A stretch of 64,000 bases of DNA from Chamaesiphon sp031376885 (GCA_031376885.1 JANMEL010000263.1:1-64000); one strand, 5' to 3'. Positions 16,114 through 25,831 are shown, counted from the stretch's first letter. The notes: a model not told the origin generated them from the sequence alone. Program-made: numbers and translations.

Positions 16114-16890
16114 GTGGCAACTAGCAAAATCTTAGTGATTGATGACAGTCGGGTGATTAGGAAGACAGTCCGTGATATGCTTCCTGACGGCGACTTTGAA
16201 GTGATTGAGGCAAAGGATGGAGTTGAGGGGATAAATCTCGTCAACCAGGAACATCCTAGTCTAATTATGTTGGACTTTATTCTGCCGAAGATGAGTGGTT
16301 GGGAGGTGTTCCAGCAAATTCAGGCTCATCCCGAACTTCAAAAAATTCCGTTGGTATTGATGTCGGGGAAAAAAGAGGAAGTTACTAGCAAGATTTCCGA
16401 ACCGTTTGAGTATTTTGAATTTATCGAAAAACCATTCGATCGCGCTATTTTATCAGAAGCGATCAAAGTCGCGATGACCAAAGCGCGGAAAGCTCGCCCC
16501 CGCGCTGAGGTGACTAGTAGCTTCATGGTGATGGGAGATCCCCAAATCAGTGGCGAAGTCGTCACCGAAATGCAAACCCAAATCTCCCAGTTGCAAGAGC
16601 AATTTGCTCAACTTCAAAGAGCAGCGGGATCGGAGATCAAAGACTTGCAAGCGCAACTATCCGCAGTTGTGGCCGATCGTGAATCAGCAGCATCTCGCAC
16701 TGACGATCGACGAGTCAACCCGTCCGAAATTCAGCATCTAAGTGATAAACTTGCAGCATTGCAACAATCAAAAGATACCGAACATCGGGCCGTAATCGCC
16801 AAAGTGATGGAGTTGGAAACCGAGATCGATACCTTGAAAAAACAACTAGGTCAATTGGTGGTATTGATCAAGAAAAAACTAGTGAGCTAG
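16114..16890 (+). CDS. Response regulator with C-terminal coiled coil
   Basis: A two-component receiver protein of 258 aa. Residues 1-122 form a CheY-like receiver with the acidic pair Asp10-Asp11, phosphoacceptor Asp54 (IMLDFILPKMSG), Ser84 and Lys106 (IEKPF). A linker leads to a long predicted coiled coil from ~residue 145 to the end (MQTQISQLQEQFAQLQRAAGSEIKDLQAQL...LETEIDTLKKQLGQLVVLIKKKLVS). No DNA-binding or enzyme domain is present, so output is probably by protein interaction, as in PatA/CheY-like cyanobacterial regulators. The GTG at 16114 is chosen because AAGGAG stands 6 nt before it, and the receiver's first strand starts four residues on. An open frame 21 codons further upstream has no ribosome binding site. 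The partner kinase is not in the window. Confidence 0.9.
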   Translation: MATSKILVIDDSRVIRKTVRDMLPDGDFEVIEAKDGVEGINLVNQEHPSLIMLDFILPKMSGWEVFQQIQAHPELQKIPLVLMSGKKEEVTSKISEPFEYFEFIEKPFDRAILSEAIKVAMTKARKARPRAEVTSSFMVMGDPQISGEVVTEMQTQISQLQEQFAQLQRAAGSEIKDLQAQLSAVVADRESAASRTDDRRVNPSEIQHLSDKLAALQQSKDTEHRAVIAKVMELETEIDTLKKQLGQLVVLIKKKLVS

Positions 16891-17035
16891 AACAATCTAA
16901 CTTGGCGCAAATTAAGCTACTTCAACTTAATTTACTAGATCGATCGAGTATTTTAACGAAGTTTATTGCTGAATTATTTCTTAGTGCGAAGTACCCACCC
17001 AATTGCGCTGGGGTGGGTTCTGGCAATTACTCCCC

Positions 17036-17632
17036 TCAATCCAACTCTCGTCTGCCTTCTAGTGCGCGCACGAGAGTTATTTCGTCGGCATATTCGAGAT
17101 CGCCACCCATCGGCAATCCAAAGGCGATGCGGGTAACTTTGGTAAAAGGTTTGATTAGCCTGCCAAGATATAGAGTTGTTGTTTCGCCTTCGACTGTCGG
17201 ACTGATGGCGATGATTACTTCTTTGACTTGCAAGGCATCGATGCGACGAATTAGGGCTGAGATATTTAATTGCTCTGGCCCAATTCCATCCATCGGCGAA
17301 ATTGTACCACCTAATACGTGATACTTACCATTAAATTCTCGCGTTCGTTCTAAGGCAATTACATCACGAGAATCAGCAACGACGCAAATAGTACTATTGT
17401 CCCGTTGGGGATGACGACAGATATCGCAAGTAGGTTCGGCAGATAGATGAAAACAGATCTGACACAATCCAACTTGCTGTTTGGCATCGAGTAACGCTTG
17501 TGCCAACTGTTCGACTTCAGATTGCGATCGTTTGAGGATATGCAAAGCCAACCTCTGAGCGGATTTGGGGCCGACTCCAGGCAAACGTTGCAGTTGCTCG
17601 ATCAAAGTAGCGAGAGGACGTGTATAAGCCGT
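17036..17632 (-). CDS. recR: Recombination protein RecR, with a probable non-canonical ACG start
   Basis: Part of the RecFOR pathway that loads RecA at gaps. The helix-hairpin-helix LIEQLQRLPGVGPKSAQRLALHIL, the four-Cys zinc finger (CQICFHLSAEPTCDIC) and the Toprim domain (ICVVADSRDVIALERT, then ISPTVEGETTTLYL) are complete. The family's N-terminus, (V)YTRPLA-x-LIEQLQ, is encoded here in frame, but no ATG, GTG, TTG or CTG precedes it before the upstream stop. The only canonical start is a TTG at 17605, which would drop YTRPLAT and has no ribosome binding site. An ACG at 17632-17630 has GGAG 8 nt before it and is exactly where the start is expected. This implies a rare ACG start or a read/mutation from ATG. 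The gene is otherwise intact. Confidence 0.92.
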   Translation of the reverse strand, partial: TAYTRPLATLIEQLQRLPGVGPKSAQRLALHILKRSQSEVEQLAQALLDAKQQVGLCQICFHLSAEPTCDICRHPQRDNSTICVVADSRDVIALERTREFNGKYHVLGGTISPMDGIGPEQLNISALIRRIDALQVKEVIIAISPTVEGETTTLYLGRLIKPFTKVTRIAFGLPMGGDLEYADEITLVRALEGRRELD

Positions 17633-17664
17633 AGGTTTAACTCCGAATGGGGGCGTGGAAAACC

Positions 17665-17670
17665 ATTATA
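17665..17670 (-). promoter_or_regulatory. Candidate -10 element of recR
   Basis: A perfect TATAAT on the minus strand, 33 bases upstream of the proposed ACG start and just past the DUF4346 stop codon. There is no recognisable -35 at 17 bp. Confidence 0.35.
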
Positions 17671-17673
17671 GCT

Positions 17674-18057
17674 CTAATCTTGGATATATTCGGCTCCGCT
17701 GGATAGGGCAATTTCGGCAAGCACAAATTCTCGGCCTAAATAAGCGGCATGATTTAACATGCTCACTGGCGAAGGTTGAGTTTGCTCGAATAATTTAACG
17801 CACAATTCTTTGGCGGTTCTCCCTGTAAAGAGGGTGGTATTCGATCGAGTTACTTTGCCTTTGGCGGGGATGACTTTACCTGTGTCGGGATCTACTGCCA
17901 AACCGCGATCGTCGATGGCATTGGTATAGTGTTTGGCACAGATCGTGTGAGCATCCCGATCGACATAAATGATAAAGTAGCCATCGGGGTCGAGATCGAT
18001 CTGACGATTGGAGAGTTCATTATCGATCGCCGTTAAATTATCAGTTAGTAAGGTCAT
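17674..18057 (-). CDS. DUF4346 domain protein
   Basis: A conserved cyanobacterial protein of 127 aa that I recognise as DUF4346 from its signature blocks: DLDPDGYFIIYVDRDAHTICAKHYTNAIDDRGLAVDPDTGKVIPAKG, then GRTAKELCVKLFEQTQPSPVSMLNHAAYLGREFVLAEIAL. No catalytic motif or membrane segment is visible. In other cyanobacteria this domain is often found fused to or near pterin-related domains, which is only a loose hint. The gene is complete and lies upstream of recR in the same direction, with 40 bases between its stop and the proposed recR start. A candidate recR promoter sits in the gap. Confidence 0.85.
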   Translation of the reverse strand: MTLLTDNLTAIDNELSNRQIDLDPDGYFIIYVDRDAHTICAKHYTNAIDDRGLAVDPDTGKVIPAKGKVTRSNTTLFTGRTAKELCVKLFEQTQPSPVSMLNHAAYLGREFVLAEIALSSGAEYIQD

Positions 18058-18124
18058 GACGAATATATATAATCATTAGATTTAGATCTAGGTTAACCGA
18101 TTCAGGGGCAAGATCGATCGAGAT

Positions 18125-18167
18125 GGGCAGATTAATTTCCTCCGCCATGGAAAAAATTAATCTACCC
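18125..18167 (-). terminator. Hairpin downstream of the GNAT/FemAB-like gene
   Basis: Arms 18125-18138 and 18154-18167 pair over 14 bp with one mismatch. It lies 10 bases past the stop of the minus-strand gene ending at 18177. No T-run follows, so terminator function is uncertain. Confidence 0.4.
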
Positions 18168-18176
18168 TCAACGGAT

Positions 18177-19340
18177 CTATTTAATTTTCATCGGCAAATC
18201 TTCATTGATGGCGATAATCTCCTGTTGTTCTAGCTCGTTAACTTCCAAAAGATGATCTCGAATAATTTGACCGAATCGCGGATGATAAAAGCGATGTAGA
18301 CTATAATTGGCAGTGGCTGGAAACCCGCGACGCTTCTTGTGCTTGCCCCCTGCCCCAGGATCGAAAGTTTTGATCCCCTGTTGAATTCCCCATTCGATCG
18401 GCGTATAGTAACAAGCATCAAAGTGTAAACAGTCTACTTCCTCACTGCTCCCCCAATAACGACCGTACAATCGATCGCCCTTATTGATGCAAAAAGACAT
18501 GCCTACGGGTGCGGGCGAATCATCTCGATGTGCGGTGACAAAAACTGTCCGATGACGATAATTTTCTGCCAATCGATCGAAAAACTGCGGTGTCAGATAT
18601 TTACTCCCCCACCAGCCAAATTTATCGCAGGTATCGGCATAAAAGGCGTACATTTGGGAAAATAACTGGGGATCTATTTGCGCTCCAGTCACAGTAGTCA
18701 GATTCAAACCCACATCGCGGACAGATTTTCGCTCGCGTTTGATATTGCGCCGTTGATTGGCATTAAAGCCGCCCAAATAGTCATCAAAATTCTGGTACTC
18801 TCGATCCTGCCAAACGTAATTGTGATTGATCCAAGTCGTATAATTGTATCGTTCCATTTGCGATCGCCATTCAGGATCGACATATAGAAAATGACACCCA
18901 GATAGACGGTGGGTAGCACAAAACTGGTCGATCTCGCGTACCATCAACCCAGTAATCTCATCCTCATCTTCCCCAGGCGCGAACATAAATCGATATCCCT
19001 CCGCCGGAGTCACAGGCGACATCCCCACCAACTTGGGATAATATCTAATCCCCATTCGCTGCGCCAATTCCGCCCATTGATTGTCAAACACAAACTCCCC
19101 ATAACTATGTCCCTTTACATACAAAGGAGCCGCCGCGATCAATTCTTGCCCCCGCCACACAGTCAAATGATTTGGCAGCCAACCTGTATCGGCGGTGACA
19201 CTCCCCGAAAGTTCCATATTCGTCAACCAATCCCACTCAAAAAATGGAGTCTTTAATGGCATGGCGATCGCATCCCAAGCAGCTTGAGGGATTTCGGCTA
19301 AATTATTAATCCAACGCAGTTGACACGAAGATAGAGGCAT
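18177..19340 (-). CDS. GNAT-superfamily protein of the COG3146/DUF482 (FemAB-like) family
   Basis: A 387-aa protein of the peptidoglycan-biosynthesis-like DUF482 family, predicted to be an acyl- or aminoacyl-transferase with two GNAT folds. Typical blocks are WLPNHLTVWRGQELIAAAPLYVKGHSYGEFVFDNQWAELAQRMGIRYYPKLVGMSPVTPAEGYR, then NQRRNIKRERKSV, DTCDKFGWWGSKYLTPQFF, LYGRYWGSSEEVDCLHFDACYYTPIEWGIQQGIKTFDPGAGGKHKKRRGFPATANYSLHRFY. The HKKRRGF segment is a strong family marker. Substrate not known. The gene is intact, in the same orientation as recR and DUF4346, but separated from them by a hairpin. A long heptamer array lies upstream of its start. Confidence 0.9.
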   Translation of the reverse strand: MPLSSCQLRWINNLAEIPQAAWDAIAMPLKTPFFEWDWLTNMELSGSVTADTGWLPNHLTVWRGQELIAAAPLYVKGHSYGEFVFDNQWAELAQRMGIRYYPKLVGMSPVTPAEGYRFMFAPGEDEDEITGLMVREIDQFCATHRLSGCHFLYVDPEWRSQMERYNYTTWINHNYVWQDREYQNFDDYLGGFNANQRRNIKRERKSVRDVGLNLTTVTGAQIDPQLFSQMYAFYADTCDKFGWWGSKYLTPQFFDRLAENYRHRTVFVTAHRDDSPAPVGMSFCINKGDRLYGRYWGSSEEVDCLHFDACYYTPIEWGIQQGIKTFDPGAGGKHKKRRGFPATANYSLHRFYHPRFGQIIRDHLLEVNELEQQEIIAINEDLPMKIK

Positions 19341-19408
19341 TGTAATTAGTTATCGCTAAAGATCTTAACGTTGCCCGTGGCAAATCGCCTTACTATTGTA
19401 GAAAAGAT

Positions 19409-19546
19409 GAGGGGATAGGGGATAGGGGATAGGGGATAGGGAATAGGGGATAGGGGATAGGGGATAGGGGATAGGGGATAGGGGATAGGGAATAGGGGAT
19501 AGGGGATAGGGAATAGGGGATAGGGAATAGGGGATAGGGGATAGAG
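19409..19546. repeat. Long tandem heptanucleotide array (GGGGATA unit)
   Basis: About 19 to 20 copies of GGGGATA with occasional GGGAATA variants run from ~19409 to ~19546. This is the largest such array in the window and uses the same unit as the one at 9835. The remaining gap to 19629 is C-rich low complexity (CACCCTCCTACCC). Confidence 0.92.
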
Positions 19547-19629
19547 AGAAATCTACCCTAGCACCCTCCTACCCTCTTACCCTAACACCCTCCCCCCAGA
19601 AGAATATAGATAATGCTTGAACCCTAGTA

Positions 19630-21468
19630 CTAGGTATTTAATACTTTTGCTAAATCTTTGTCCGCACCGAGTTTGCGAAATAGAGTAGCGGCAATATTGC
19701 AATAGATCTCTGCTTGTTTCAAGTCACCTTTGGCGCGATAAATCCTGGTCAAATCCCAATTAACCTCGGCAATATGCCATGTCATTTTGATATTTTTCAT
19801 GGTGACAAGTGCTTTTTTTAGGTATGTTTCTGCTAATGCCAAATTTTCTCGATCTAGCTCATTTTCGCCCAAAGAAGCCCAAGAAATTGCGATACTAGAC
19901 TTATCACCTAATTCCAGGAAAAATTGGAGAGAGCGGCGGTAGATTGCCTCTGCTTCGTCATATTCGCCTCGATAGCGGGCGACATCTCCCAGTAAACCGA
20001 TCGATTTAGCTATTTCCCTGAGTGATTTTTGTCTCTTGGCATAGGCAAGTGCATCGTTAAAATAACGCTCCGCCTCATCCAATCTACCTGTATCTCGATA
20101 AACACAGCCTAATGTTTGGACGCAGTATTGATAACTATTTCCTTCGACATGGGGAATCAATCTTTGGCACCATTCCTGTTGCAAATCCCCATGGTTCCAT
20201 TTTTGCAATGCTGGTAATAAAGATCTGACAACAACCCTACTCACGAGATCGTATTTGCGTAACAACCAACAAAAATACAATTTTTCTAACCTAAATTGCC
20301 AATCTTCCAAACTCTGCATTTGTTTAGGCAGTTTGAAAAAACTATACATTTTGGCTGCATAACTCCACAATTGTGGTAACTCTAATCGAAATAGTGTTTG
20401 CAATGTCTCGGATACCGATCGATACATTACATATAAATTCTCTCCAGTGACTGGATCGATCGATCTTTCTACCAATCCACAATCGATAAATTCAGTGAGT
20501 AACGCCTCTGTGTTTTTTCGAGCTAATCTTTTAAATACAATTTTTCGACAAAAGGGGCGTACTAGTCGCAGTGTCGTTAATGTTTTGGCATTTAATCCTT
20601 TTCGTCGCAGCACGGACATCCGTTTTAGTAACTCTTTTGCGGGCGTTTTCTGGCAATCCAAATAAGCACGCAGCAGGGGCATAATTTCTTTGGTTACCAA
20701 TTCTGGTTTCTGTCTCAATACACCTGGATGATGTTTGGAATAATTGGCTAAAAGTTTGAGCGCAAAGATGTTGCCGCCAACTCGATCGGCAATCCAATCT
20801 AGATCCATCTGATGATCTTTCGCGCCCAGATCTTCGAGCAGTTGTACACTAGCAGAAGGTGAGATACCACCGATCTCTTCTACATCAACTTTTTGCGGAT
20901 CTATTTTTTTAGTTTCTCGATCGGCTAGATCTAGTTCGGGCAATTTCTGGGCGATAATGATAATCTTAGAATTATGTTCGCCATAAACCAAAGCATGTAG
21001 CAAGTTACCGATCGCGGGGGATTTGCATTTATGAGTATAAGGTTCGAGCAAATCTTCCAAATTATCGATCGCTATCAGCCACCGCTCCGTTTGGAGTTTA
21101 TTGACGATCGTATCAATTATTCGCTCTGACGATAAAGCTATAAGATTTGTGGGCAAACCAAAGGCTTTGAAAAGTTCGCCAAACAAATTAAAACTATCTG
21201 AATTATTAGCCCTGCAATAGAAAACATTATCATAGAGGCAAGTTGCGGAAATTGTTGATGACGATCTATCGATCCCATACTGTTCGAGTAGTTTGACGAT
21301 CGTCGCTGTCTTCCCAATTCCACCTTCCCCATGTATCGCCAATACTTTACGGCTGTTTGATAAGTCTGCGGCTAGCTTTGCGAGTAGCTCCTCTCTCCCT
21401 ACCCATGCCCGAATTGTCGGCATTTGGGCACCGCCAAATAATCGTTTCGATGAATTCTGAATCTGCAT
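19630..21468 (-). CDS. STAND-type NTPase (NB-ARC-like) with C-terminal TPRs
   Basis: A 612-aa signal-transduction ATPase. The Walker A is GEGGIGKT (residues 47-54) and the Walker B is LIAIDNLED (131-139). They are followed by a KIIIIAQKLPEL sensor strand, LEDLGAKD and GGNIFALKLLANY, in the order of NB-ARC ATPases. A winged-helix-like helical region covers ~260-340. Residues ~440-612 hold TPR units (QTLGCVYRDTGRLDEAERYFNDALAYAK, ARYRGEYDEAEAIYRRSLQFF, ENLALAETYLKKALVTM, AKGDLKQAEIYCNIAATLF). Such proteins oligomerise on ligand binding and serve as regulators or antiphage sensors. No effector domain is fused at the N-terminus (about 20 residues before the ATPase), so the output is unknown. It stands alone, with a repeat array after its end. 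Confidence 0.85.
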   Translation of the reverse strand: MQIQNSSKRLFGGAQMPTIRAWVGREELLAKLAADLSNSRKVLAIHGEGGIGKTATIVKLLEQYGIDRSSSTISATCLYDNVFYCRANNSDSFNLFGELFKAFGLPTNLIALSSERIIDTIVNKLQTERWLIAIDNLEDLLEPYTHKCKSPAIGNLLHALVYGEHNSKIIIIAQKLPELDLADRETKKIDPQKVDVEEIGGISPSASVQLLEDLGAKDHQMDLDWIADRVGGNIFALKLLANYSKHHPGVLRQKPELVTKEIMPLLRAYLDCQKTPAKELLKRMSVLRRKGLNAKTLTTLRLVRPFCRKIVFKRLARKNTEALLTEFIDCGLVERSIDPVTGENLYVMYRSVSETLQTLFRLELPQLWSYAAKMYSFFKLPKQMQSLEDWQFRLEKLYFCWLLRKYDLVSRVVVRSLLPALQKWNHGDLQQEWCQRLIPHVEGNSYQYCVQTLGCVYRDTGRLDEAERYFNDALAYAKRQKSLREIAKSIGLLGDVARYRGEYDEAEAIYRRSLQFFLELGDKSSIAISWASLGENELDRENLALAETYLKKALVTMKNIKMTWHIAEVNWDLTRIYRAKGDLKQAEIYCNIAATLFRKLGADKDLAKVLNT

Positions 21469-22223
21469 CAGTAATTTCCAATTGAGAACCCATTTTTCAC
21501 TATTTCTAATGTGCCCTTGTGAACACGATCTACACCATCAATCTTCCTCTCGACTAGAGATTCAGACTATTTTGAAAATAATGACATCATTTTTGGATGC
21601 CGATCTTTGAGTGAAATTTGACGATCGCTGACGTTTTATTAAATTATTCAGTTATTGAAAGTATTATCATCAGTGGCTTCGGGCTGAGTCACCAATCCTG
21701 TCAAAGGATATCAGACTTGAATTTATATGTCAAGTACGAAAGAGACATTTAGCTAAAGTTCGGACAAGGGTAAATAATTTTAGGTGGAACAATACCCAGG
21801 AGCAAAATAAATTAATTCATGAACATTGGATTGGAAGCTTTTGCTACTCCCTTTAAGTATTTCTTGCTGCGTTCAGAGTGTGTATTTAACAGGTCGGTAC
21901 ACAGAGTGACTACAGAGAAAGATTCCATACCGGAAATAACATATTGACTCGTAAAAGTCTGTAATGATTTTTAACTTTAGTTACCAGCCATACTAAATAT
22001 AAGGATTTTAATCGGTGGCTAACACAAAGCCGATTGCATCTGGCTGGATGTCGGCAATGATTTTTGCTTGAATTTGTTTGAGCCTATTTTACATTATCCG
22101 CGATTACCTCTGGTAGGCTACGCCAACGATTCGATCTAGGCGACACAACGAGAACGAGATTCTGGTAAGATTAAATCTTGGGAAAATGCGGACTCAGGCC
22201 GCCAAGGGATGCAGCTAGAACTT
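21469..22223. other. 755-base non-coding region before smc
   Basis: No intact gene. On the minus strand at ~22010-22090 a short frame reads KQIQAKIIADIQPDAIGFVLATD-stop with no start codon. It looks like the tail of a lost gene, which I cannot identify. The cyanobacterial repeat motif GGTAGGCTACGCCAACG occurs at ~22111-22127. The smc promoter should lie here, but I see no clear element. Confidence 0.3.
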
Positions 22224-25200
22224 ATGGTACATATCAAACAGGTAGAACTGTCCCATTTTAAGTCCTTCGGTGGTACTACCAAAGTCCCGATTTTACCAGG
22301 GTTTACGGTGGTTTCAGGGCCGAATGGTTCGGGTAAATCGAATATTCTAGACGCATTGTTATTTTGCTTGGGGTTGGCTAGCTCCAAGGGGATGCGGGCG
22401 GAACGTTTGCCGGATTTAGTCAATCACGATCGATCGACTAAAGGCAGCTCTGAGGCGATTGTAACGGTGACTTTCGATCTCAGTGATGGCGAGGGTGAAC
22501 CGCCACAAATTGAGGTCGTAGAGAGCGATAATGAGGTCGATCTAGCTCCACCAAAATCAGCGAATGATTGGGTAGTGACGCGCAGGTTGCGGGTGAATGC
22601 TCAGGGGGGTTATACCTCGAATTATTCGATGAATGGAGAGGCTTGTAATCTCGCCGAGCTGCACGATAGACTCAATACCCTACGGATTTATCCTGAAGGC
22701 TATAATGTGGTGCTTCAGGGGGATGTGACGAGCATCATCTCGATGAATAATAAGGAGCGGCGCGAGATTATCGATGAGTTGGCTGGGGTGGCTGCTTTCG
22801 ATCGCAAGATCGATCGCGCTAAGGCTACACTAGATGAGGTGAAGGAAAAGGTCGAGAAATGTGATATTGTTGCCGCAGAATTGGTGGTGCAACGGGATAA
22901 GTTATCGCAGGATCGGATTAAGGCGGAAAAATATCAACGGCTGCGGGTTGAGTTTCAAGAGAAGTCGGTAGAAGAGGTTGTTTTAAAGTGGCAGAATTTG
23001 CAACGGAAGCAGTCTAATCTGGAACGAGAATTGGGCTTGGGTAAAACTGTCTTGGGTGAGTTGGTAGGGAAAGTTACCAATTTAGAGGGCGAAATTAAGA
23101 CGACAAATACGGAAGTCGATCGACTTAATGCGCGGGTAAAGGCATTGGGTGAGGAACGTCTATTAGCAGCACAAGCAGAATTAGCGACTCAACAAGCTGA
23201 GAAAAATCAACTCGACAGACAGCAGCAAGAACTAACGAAGGATCGATCGAATACTCAGAATGAGGGAGTTCAAACTAAGGGTCAGTTAGCTAATTATCAG
23301 ACAGAGATAGATAATTCAAATCGGGAACAACAACGGTTAGAAACTCAGGAGCTAGCGAAATTAATTAGCGATCGAGATAATGCCAAACATCAACTAGAAG
23401 TAACTAAAGAAAAGGCTAGTTCGATCGCATCTGCATCTTCAGCATGGGTAGAAGAACAAACCCAAGTCAGTCGTCAGGTAGAAGTTACCCTCCAAGCATT
23501 AAGCAAACAACGCACCGAGCAAGCACAACTAACCGAACGTCGCAACCAGCTCACCGCAAAGATTTCCGAACAAACCGAACAGCTAGCAACTATCACCCCC
23601 GAATTAGCTAGCAAACAGGCAAACGTTATTCAGTTAGAAACTAGACTCGCTCAAATAACAGGCGAATTAGCCGTAATTGAAAACAAACTTACCGCCGTCC
23701 AAACTAACGTCGATACTCAACTCGAAACCCAAAAACGGCTATTACAAGAACAACGCGATAAACAACGTCAAGTAGATAAACTAGAAGCCCAAAACCAAGT
23801 TCAACAAGAAGCCCAAGGCACTTTCGCCACCAAGATTATCCAGGAAGCCAAAATACCTGGCATACATGGCTTAGTCGCTCAATTAGGTACCGTAGATCCA
23901 GCCTATCAATTAGCTCTAGAAATTGCCGCAGGTGGTAGACTGGGAAACTTAGTCGTCAATGATGATGGTGTAGCTGCCCGTGCGATCGAGCTGCTCAAAC
24001 AAAAGCGCGGCGGTAGAGCAACATTTCTCCCTCTGAATAAGATTAATGCTCAATCGATCAATGAGAATAGCTCACTTAGATCGACAAATGGATTTATCGA
24101 CTATGCCGTTAATCTAATCGAATTCGATCGCCAATATGAGAATATTTTTAACTACGTCTTTGGCAATACCATCGTATTCGATAAACTCGATCGAGCGCGG
24201 AATGCACCAGGGCGAAATCGTATCGTCACCCTCGACGGCGAACTCCTCGAAGCCAGCGGCGCAATGACAGGCGGTAACGTCTCCCAAAAATCCACCCTCC
24301 ACTTCGGTACCGCCGATGCGAGTGAATCCGCCGAAGTTCGCACCCTCCAACAACGCCTAGCCGAAATAGAGCAAATCCTCCAAATCAGCACCGAAGTCGT
24401 CAATAAAAGCAACATCGAACTCCGCCAACTCAGCACCGCCGTCAGCGACACCCGTCAACAACAACGAGAAATCAAACTCAACTTCGAGCAAAATAACCGC
24501 GAAATCACTCAACTAACCAACCAACAAACCCAACTCAAAACCCAAACTTTAAAAAACCAACAAGACCTAGATCTAACAGTCACAAATCTTACCACGATCG
24601 AACGTGCATTACCCACCCAAGAAGCCATCCTCAACCACCTCCACACCGAACTAGCCGAACTAGAAAAATCCGGCGTACATAGCGATTGGCAAGCCATCCA
24701 AGTCGAAATCAAAGCCCAAGAACGCCAACTTCAACAACACCAACAAGCCCTAACCACAGTCGAACAACAACTCCAACAGATCGATCGATCCAGAGAAATA
24801 TTAACCGAAAAAATCGCCGAACATCAACGCCGCATCACCGAAAACCAGCAAAGATTGGAGACACTCGATCGTAAAATCGCCGATGCTAATACGCGGATAA
24901 AAGTAATTGTAGACTCGATCGCCACCACCAAAGCATCCCTAGTCATCCTCGAACAAGAACTCGGTACCGACAAACAAGATCGCGACAAAGCCGAAACCAA
25001 CCTGCGCCAACTCCAACTCAACCTCCAGGAATTGCAGTGGGAGCAACAAAAACTCACCCAACTCCAACAGCAACGCCAAACCGAAATCGAACAACTCATC
25101 ATCCAAATCGCCATCCAACGCACCGAACTTCCCGAAACCATCCCCCAAATCCCCCCCGAATCCCAAACCGACGAATATCTCACCGCCCTCCAATCCCAAA

Positions 25201-25829
25201 TCCGCCTGCTCCAAAAACGGATGGAAGCAATGGAACCCGTCAACATGCTCGCCCTCGAAGCCTACGAAGAAACCAACAACCGCCTCCAAGAACTCAGCGA
25301 CAAACTCGGCACCCTCCAAGCCGAAAGCAACGAACTTCTACTCCGCATCGAAAACTTCACCACCCTGCGCTTACAAGCCTTTGCAGAAGCCTTCGACGCA
25401 GTAAACCTCAACTTCCAAGATATCTTCGCCGAACTCTCTGACGGCGACGGATTCCTCCAATTAGAAGATGCCGAAAACCCCTTCAACGGCGGCTTAAATC
25501 TCGTCGCCCATCCCAAAGGTAAACCCGTACAACGCCTCTCATCCATGTCAGGCGGCGAGAAATCCCTCACTGCCCTAAGTTTTATCTTCGCCCTCCAACG
25601 CTACCGCCCATCGCCCTTCTATGCCTTCGACGAGGTAGATATGTTCCTCGACGGTGCGAATGTAGAACGCCTCTCGAAGATGATTCGCAAGCAAGCAAAT
25701 CAAGCCCAATTTCTAGTAGTAAGTCTGCGTCGCCCAATGATTGAAGCTGCCGACAGGACGATCGGCGTAACCCAAGCACGAGGAGCTTATACTCAAGTAT
25801 TGGGCATCAACCTCAAGACTTCGGCTTAA
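22224..25829 (+). CDS. smc: Chromosome segregation protein SMC
   Basis: A condensin ATPase that organises the chromosome (1,201 aa). The head has Walker A GPNGSGKS at residues 32-39. Two long coiled coils follow (~170-510 and ~680-1010), rich in Gln/Glu/Arg heptads. The hinge lies at ~520-670 (GIHGLVAQLGTVDPAYQLALEIAAGGRLGNLVVND...GNTIVFDKLDRA). The C-terminal signature is LSSMSGGEKSLTALSFIFALQ with Walker B FYAFDEVDMFLD. The family's N-terminus is MVHIKQVELSHFKSFGG, so the ATG at 22224 is used and not the one five codons earlier. The last ~780 bases are duplicated at 31378-32169, so the accessory block 25832-31290 lies between the two copies. This gene itself is intact. Confidence 0.97.
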   Translation: MVHIKQVELSHFKSFGGTTKVPILPGFTVVSGPNGSGKSNILDALLFCLGLASSKGMRAERLPDLVNHDRSTKGSSEAIVTVTFDLSDGEGEPPQIEVVESDNEVDLAPPKSANDWVVTRRLRVNAQGGYTSNYSMNGEACNLAELHDRLNTLRIYPEGYNVVLQGDVTSIISMNNKERREIIDELAGVAAFDRKIDRAKATLDEVKEKVEKCDIVAAELVVQRDKLSQDRIKAEKYQRLRVEFQEKSVEEVVLKWQNLQRKQSNLERELGLGKTVLGELVGKVTNLEGEIKTTNTEVDRLNARVKALGEERLLAAQAELATQQAEKNQLDRQQQELTKDRSNTQNEGVQTKGQLANYQTEIDNSNREQQRLETQELAKLISDRDNAKHQLEVTKEKASSIASASSAWVEEQTQVSRQVEVTLQALSKQRTEQAQLTERRNQLTAKISEQTEQLATITPELASKQANVIQLETRLAQITGELAVIENKLTAVQTNVDTQLETQKRLLQEQRDKQRQVDKLEAQNQVQQEAQGTFATKIIQEAKIPGIHGLVAQLGTVDPAYQLALEIAAGGRLGNLVVNDDGVAARAIELLKQKRGGRATFLPLNKINAQSINENSSLRSTNGFIDYAVNLIEFDRQYENIFNYVFGNTIVFDKLDRARNAPGRNRIVTLDGELLEASGAMTGGNVSQKSTLHFGTADASESAEVRTLQQRLAEIEQILQISTEVVNKSNIELRQLSTAVSDTRQQQREIKLNFEQNNREITQLTNQQTQLKTQTLKNQQDLDLTVTNLTTIERALPTQEAILNHLHTELAELEKSGVHSDWQAIQVEIKAQERQLQQHQQALTTVEQQLQQIDRSREILTEKIAEHQRRITENQQRLETLDRKIADANTRIKVIVDSIATTKASLVILEQELGTDKQDRDKAETNLRQLQLNLQELQWEQQKLTQLQQQRQTEIEQLIIQIAIQRTELPETIPQIPPESQTDEYLTALQSQIRLLQKRMEAMEPVNMLALEAYEETNNRLQELSDKLGTLQAESNELLLRIENFTTLRLQAFAEAFDAVNLNFQDIFAELSDGDGFLQLEDAENPFNGGLNLVAHPKGKPVQRLSSMSGGEKSLTALSFIFALQRYRPSPFYAFDEVDMFLDGANVERLSKMIRKQANQAQFLVVSLRRPMIEAADRTIGVTQARGAYTQVLGINLKTSA
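25049..25829 (+). repeat. Direct repeat copy A: 3' end of intact smc
   Basis: This part of smc recurs at 31378-32169 with ~95% identity (about 40 mismatches over ~780 aligned bases by hand count, plus a 12-bp insertion near the left end of the other copy). Most differences fall in third codon positions. Confidence 0.9.
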
Positions 25830-25831
25830 TC

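Noticed and set aside
19409..19546. Possible CRISPR array
   Set aside because: Units are 7 bp, head-to-tail, with no spacers and no cas genes nearby. This is a simple tandem heptamer array.
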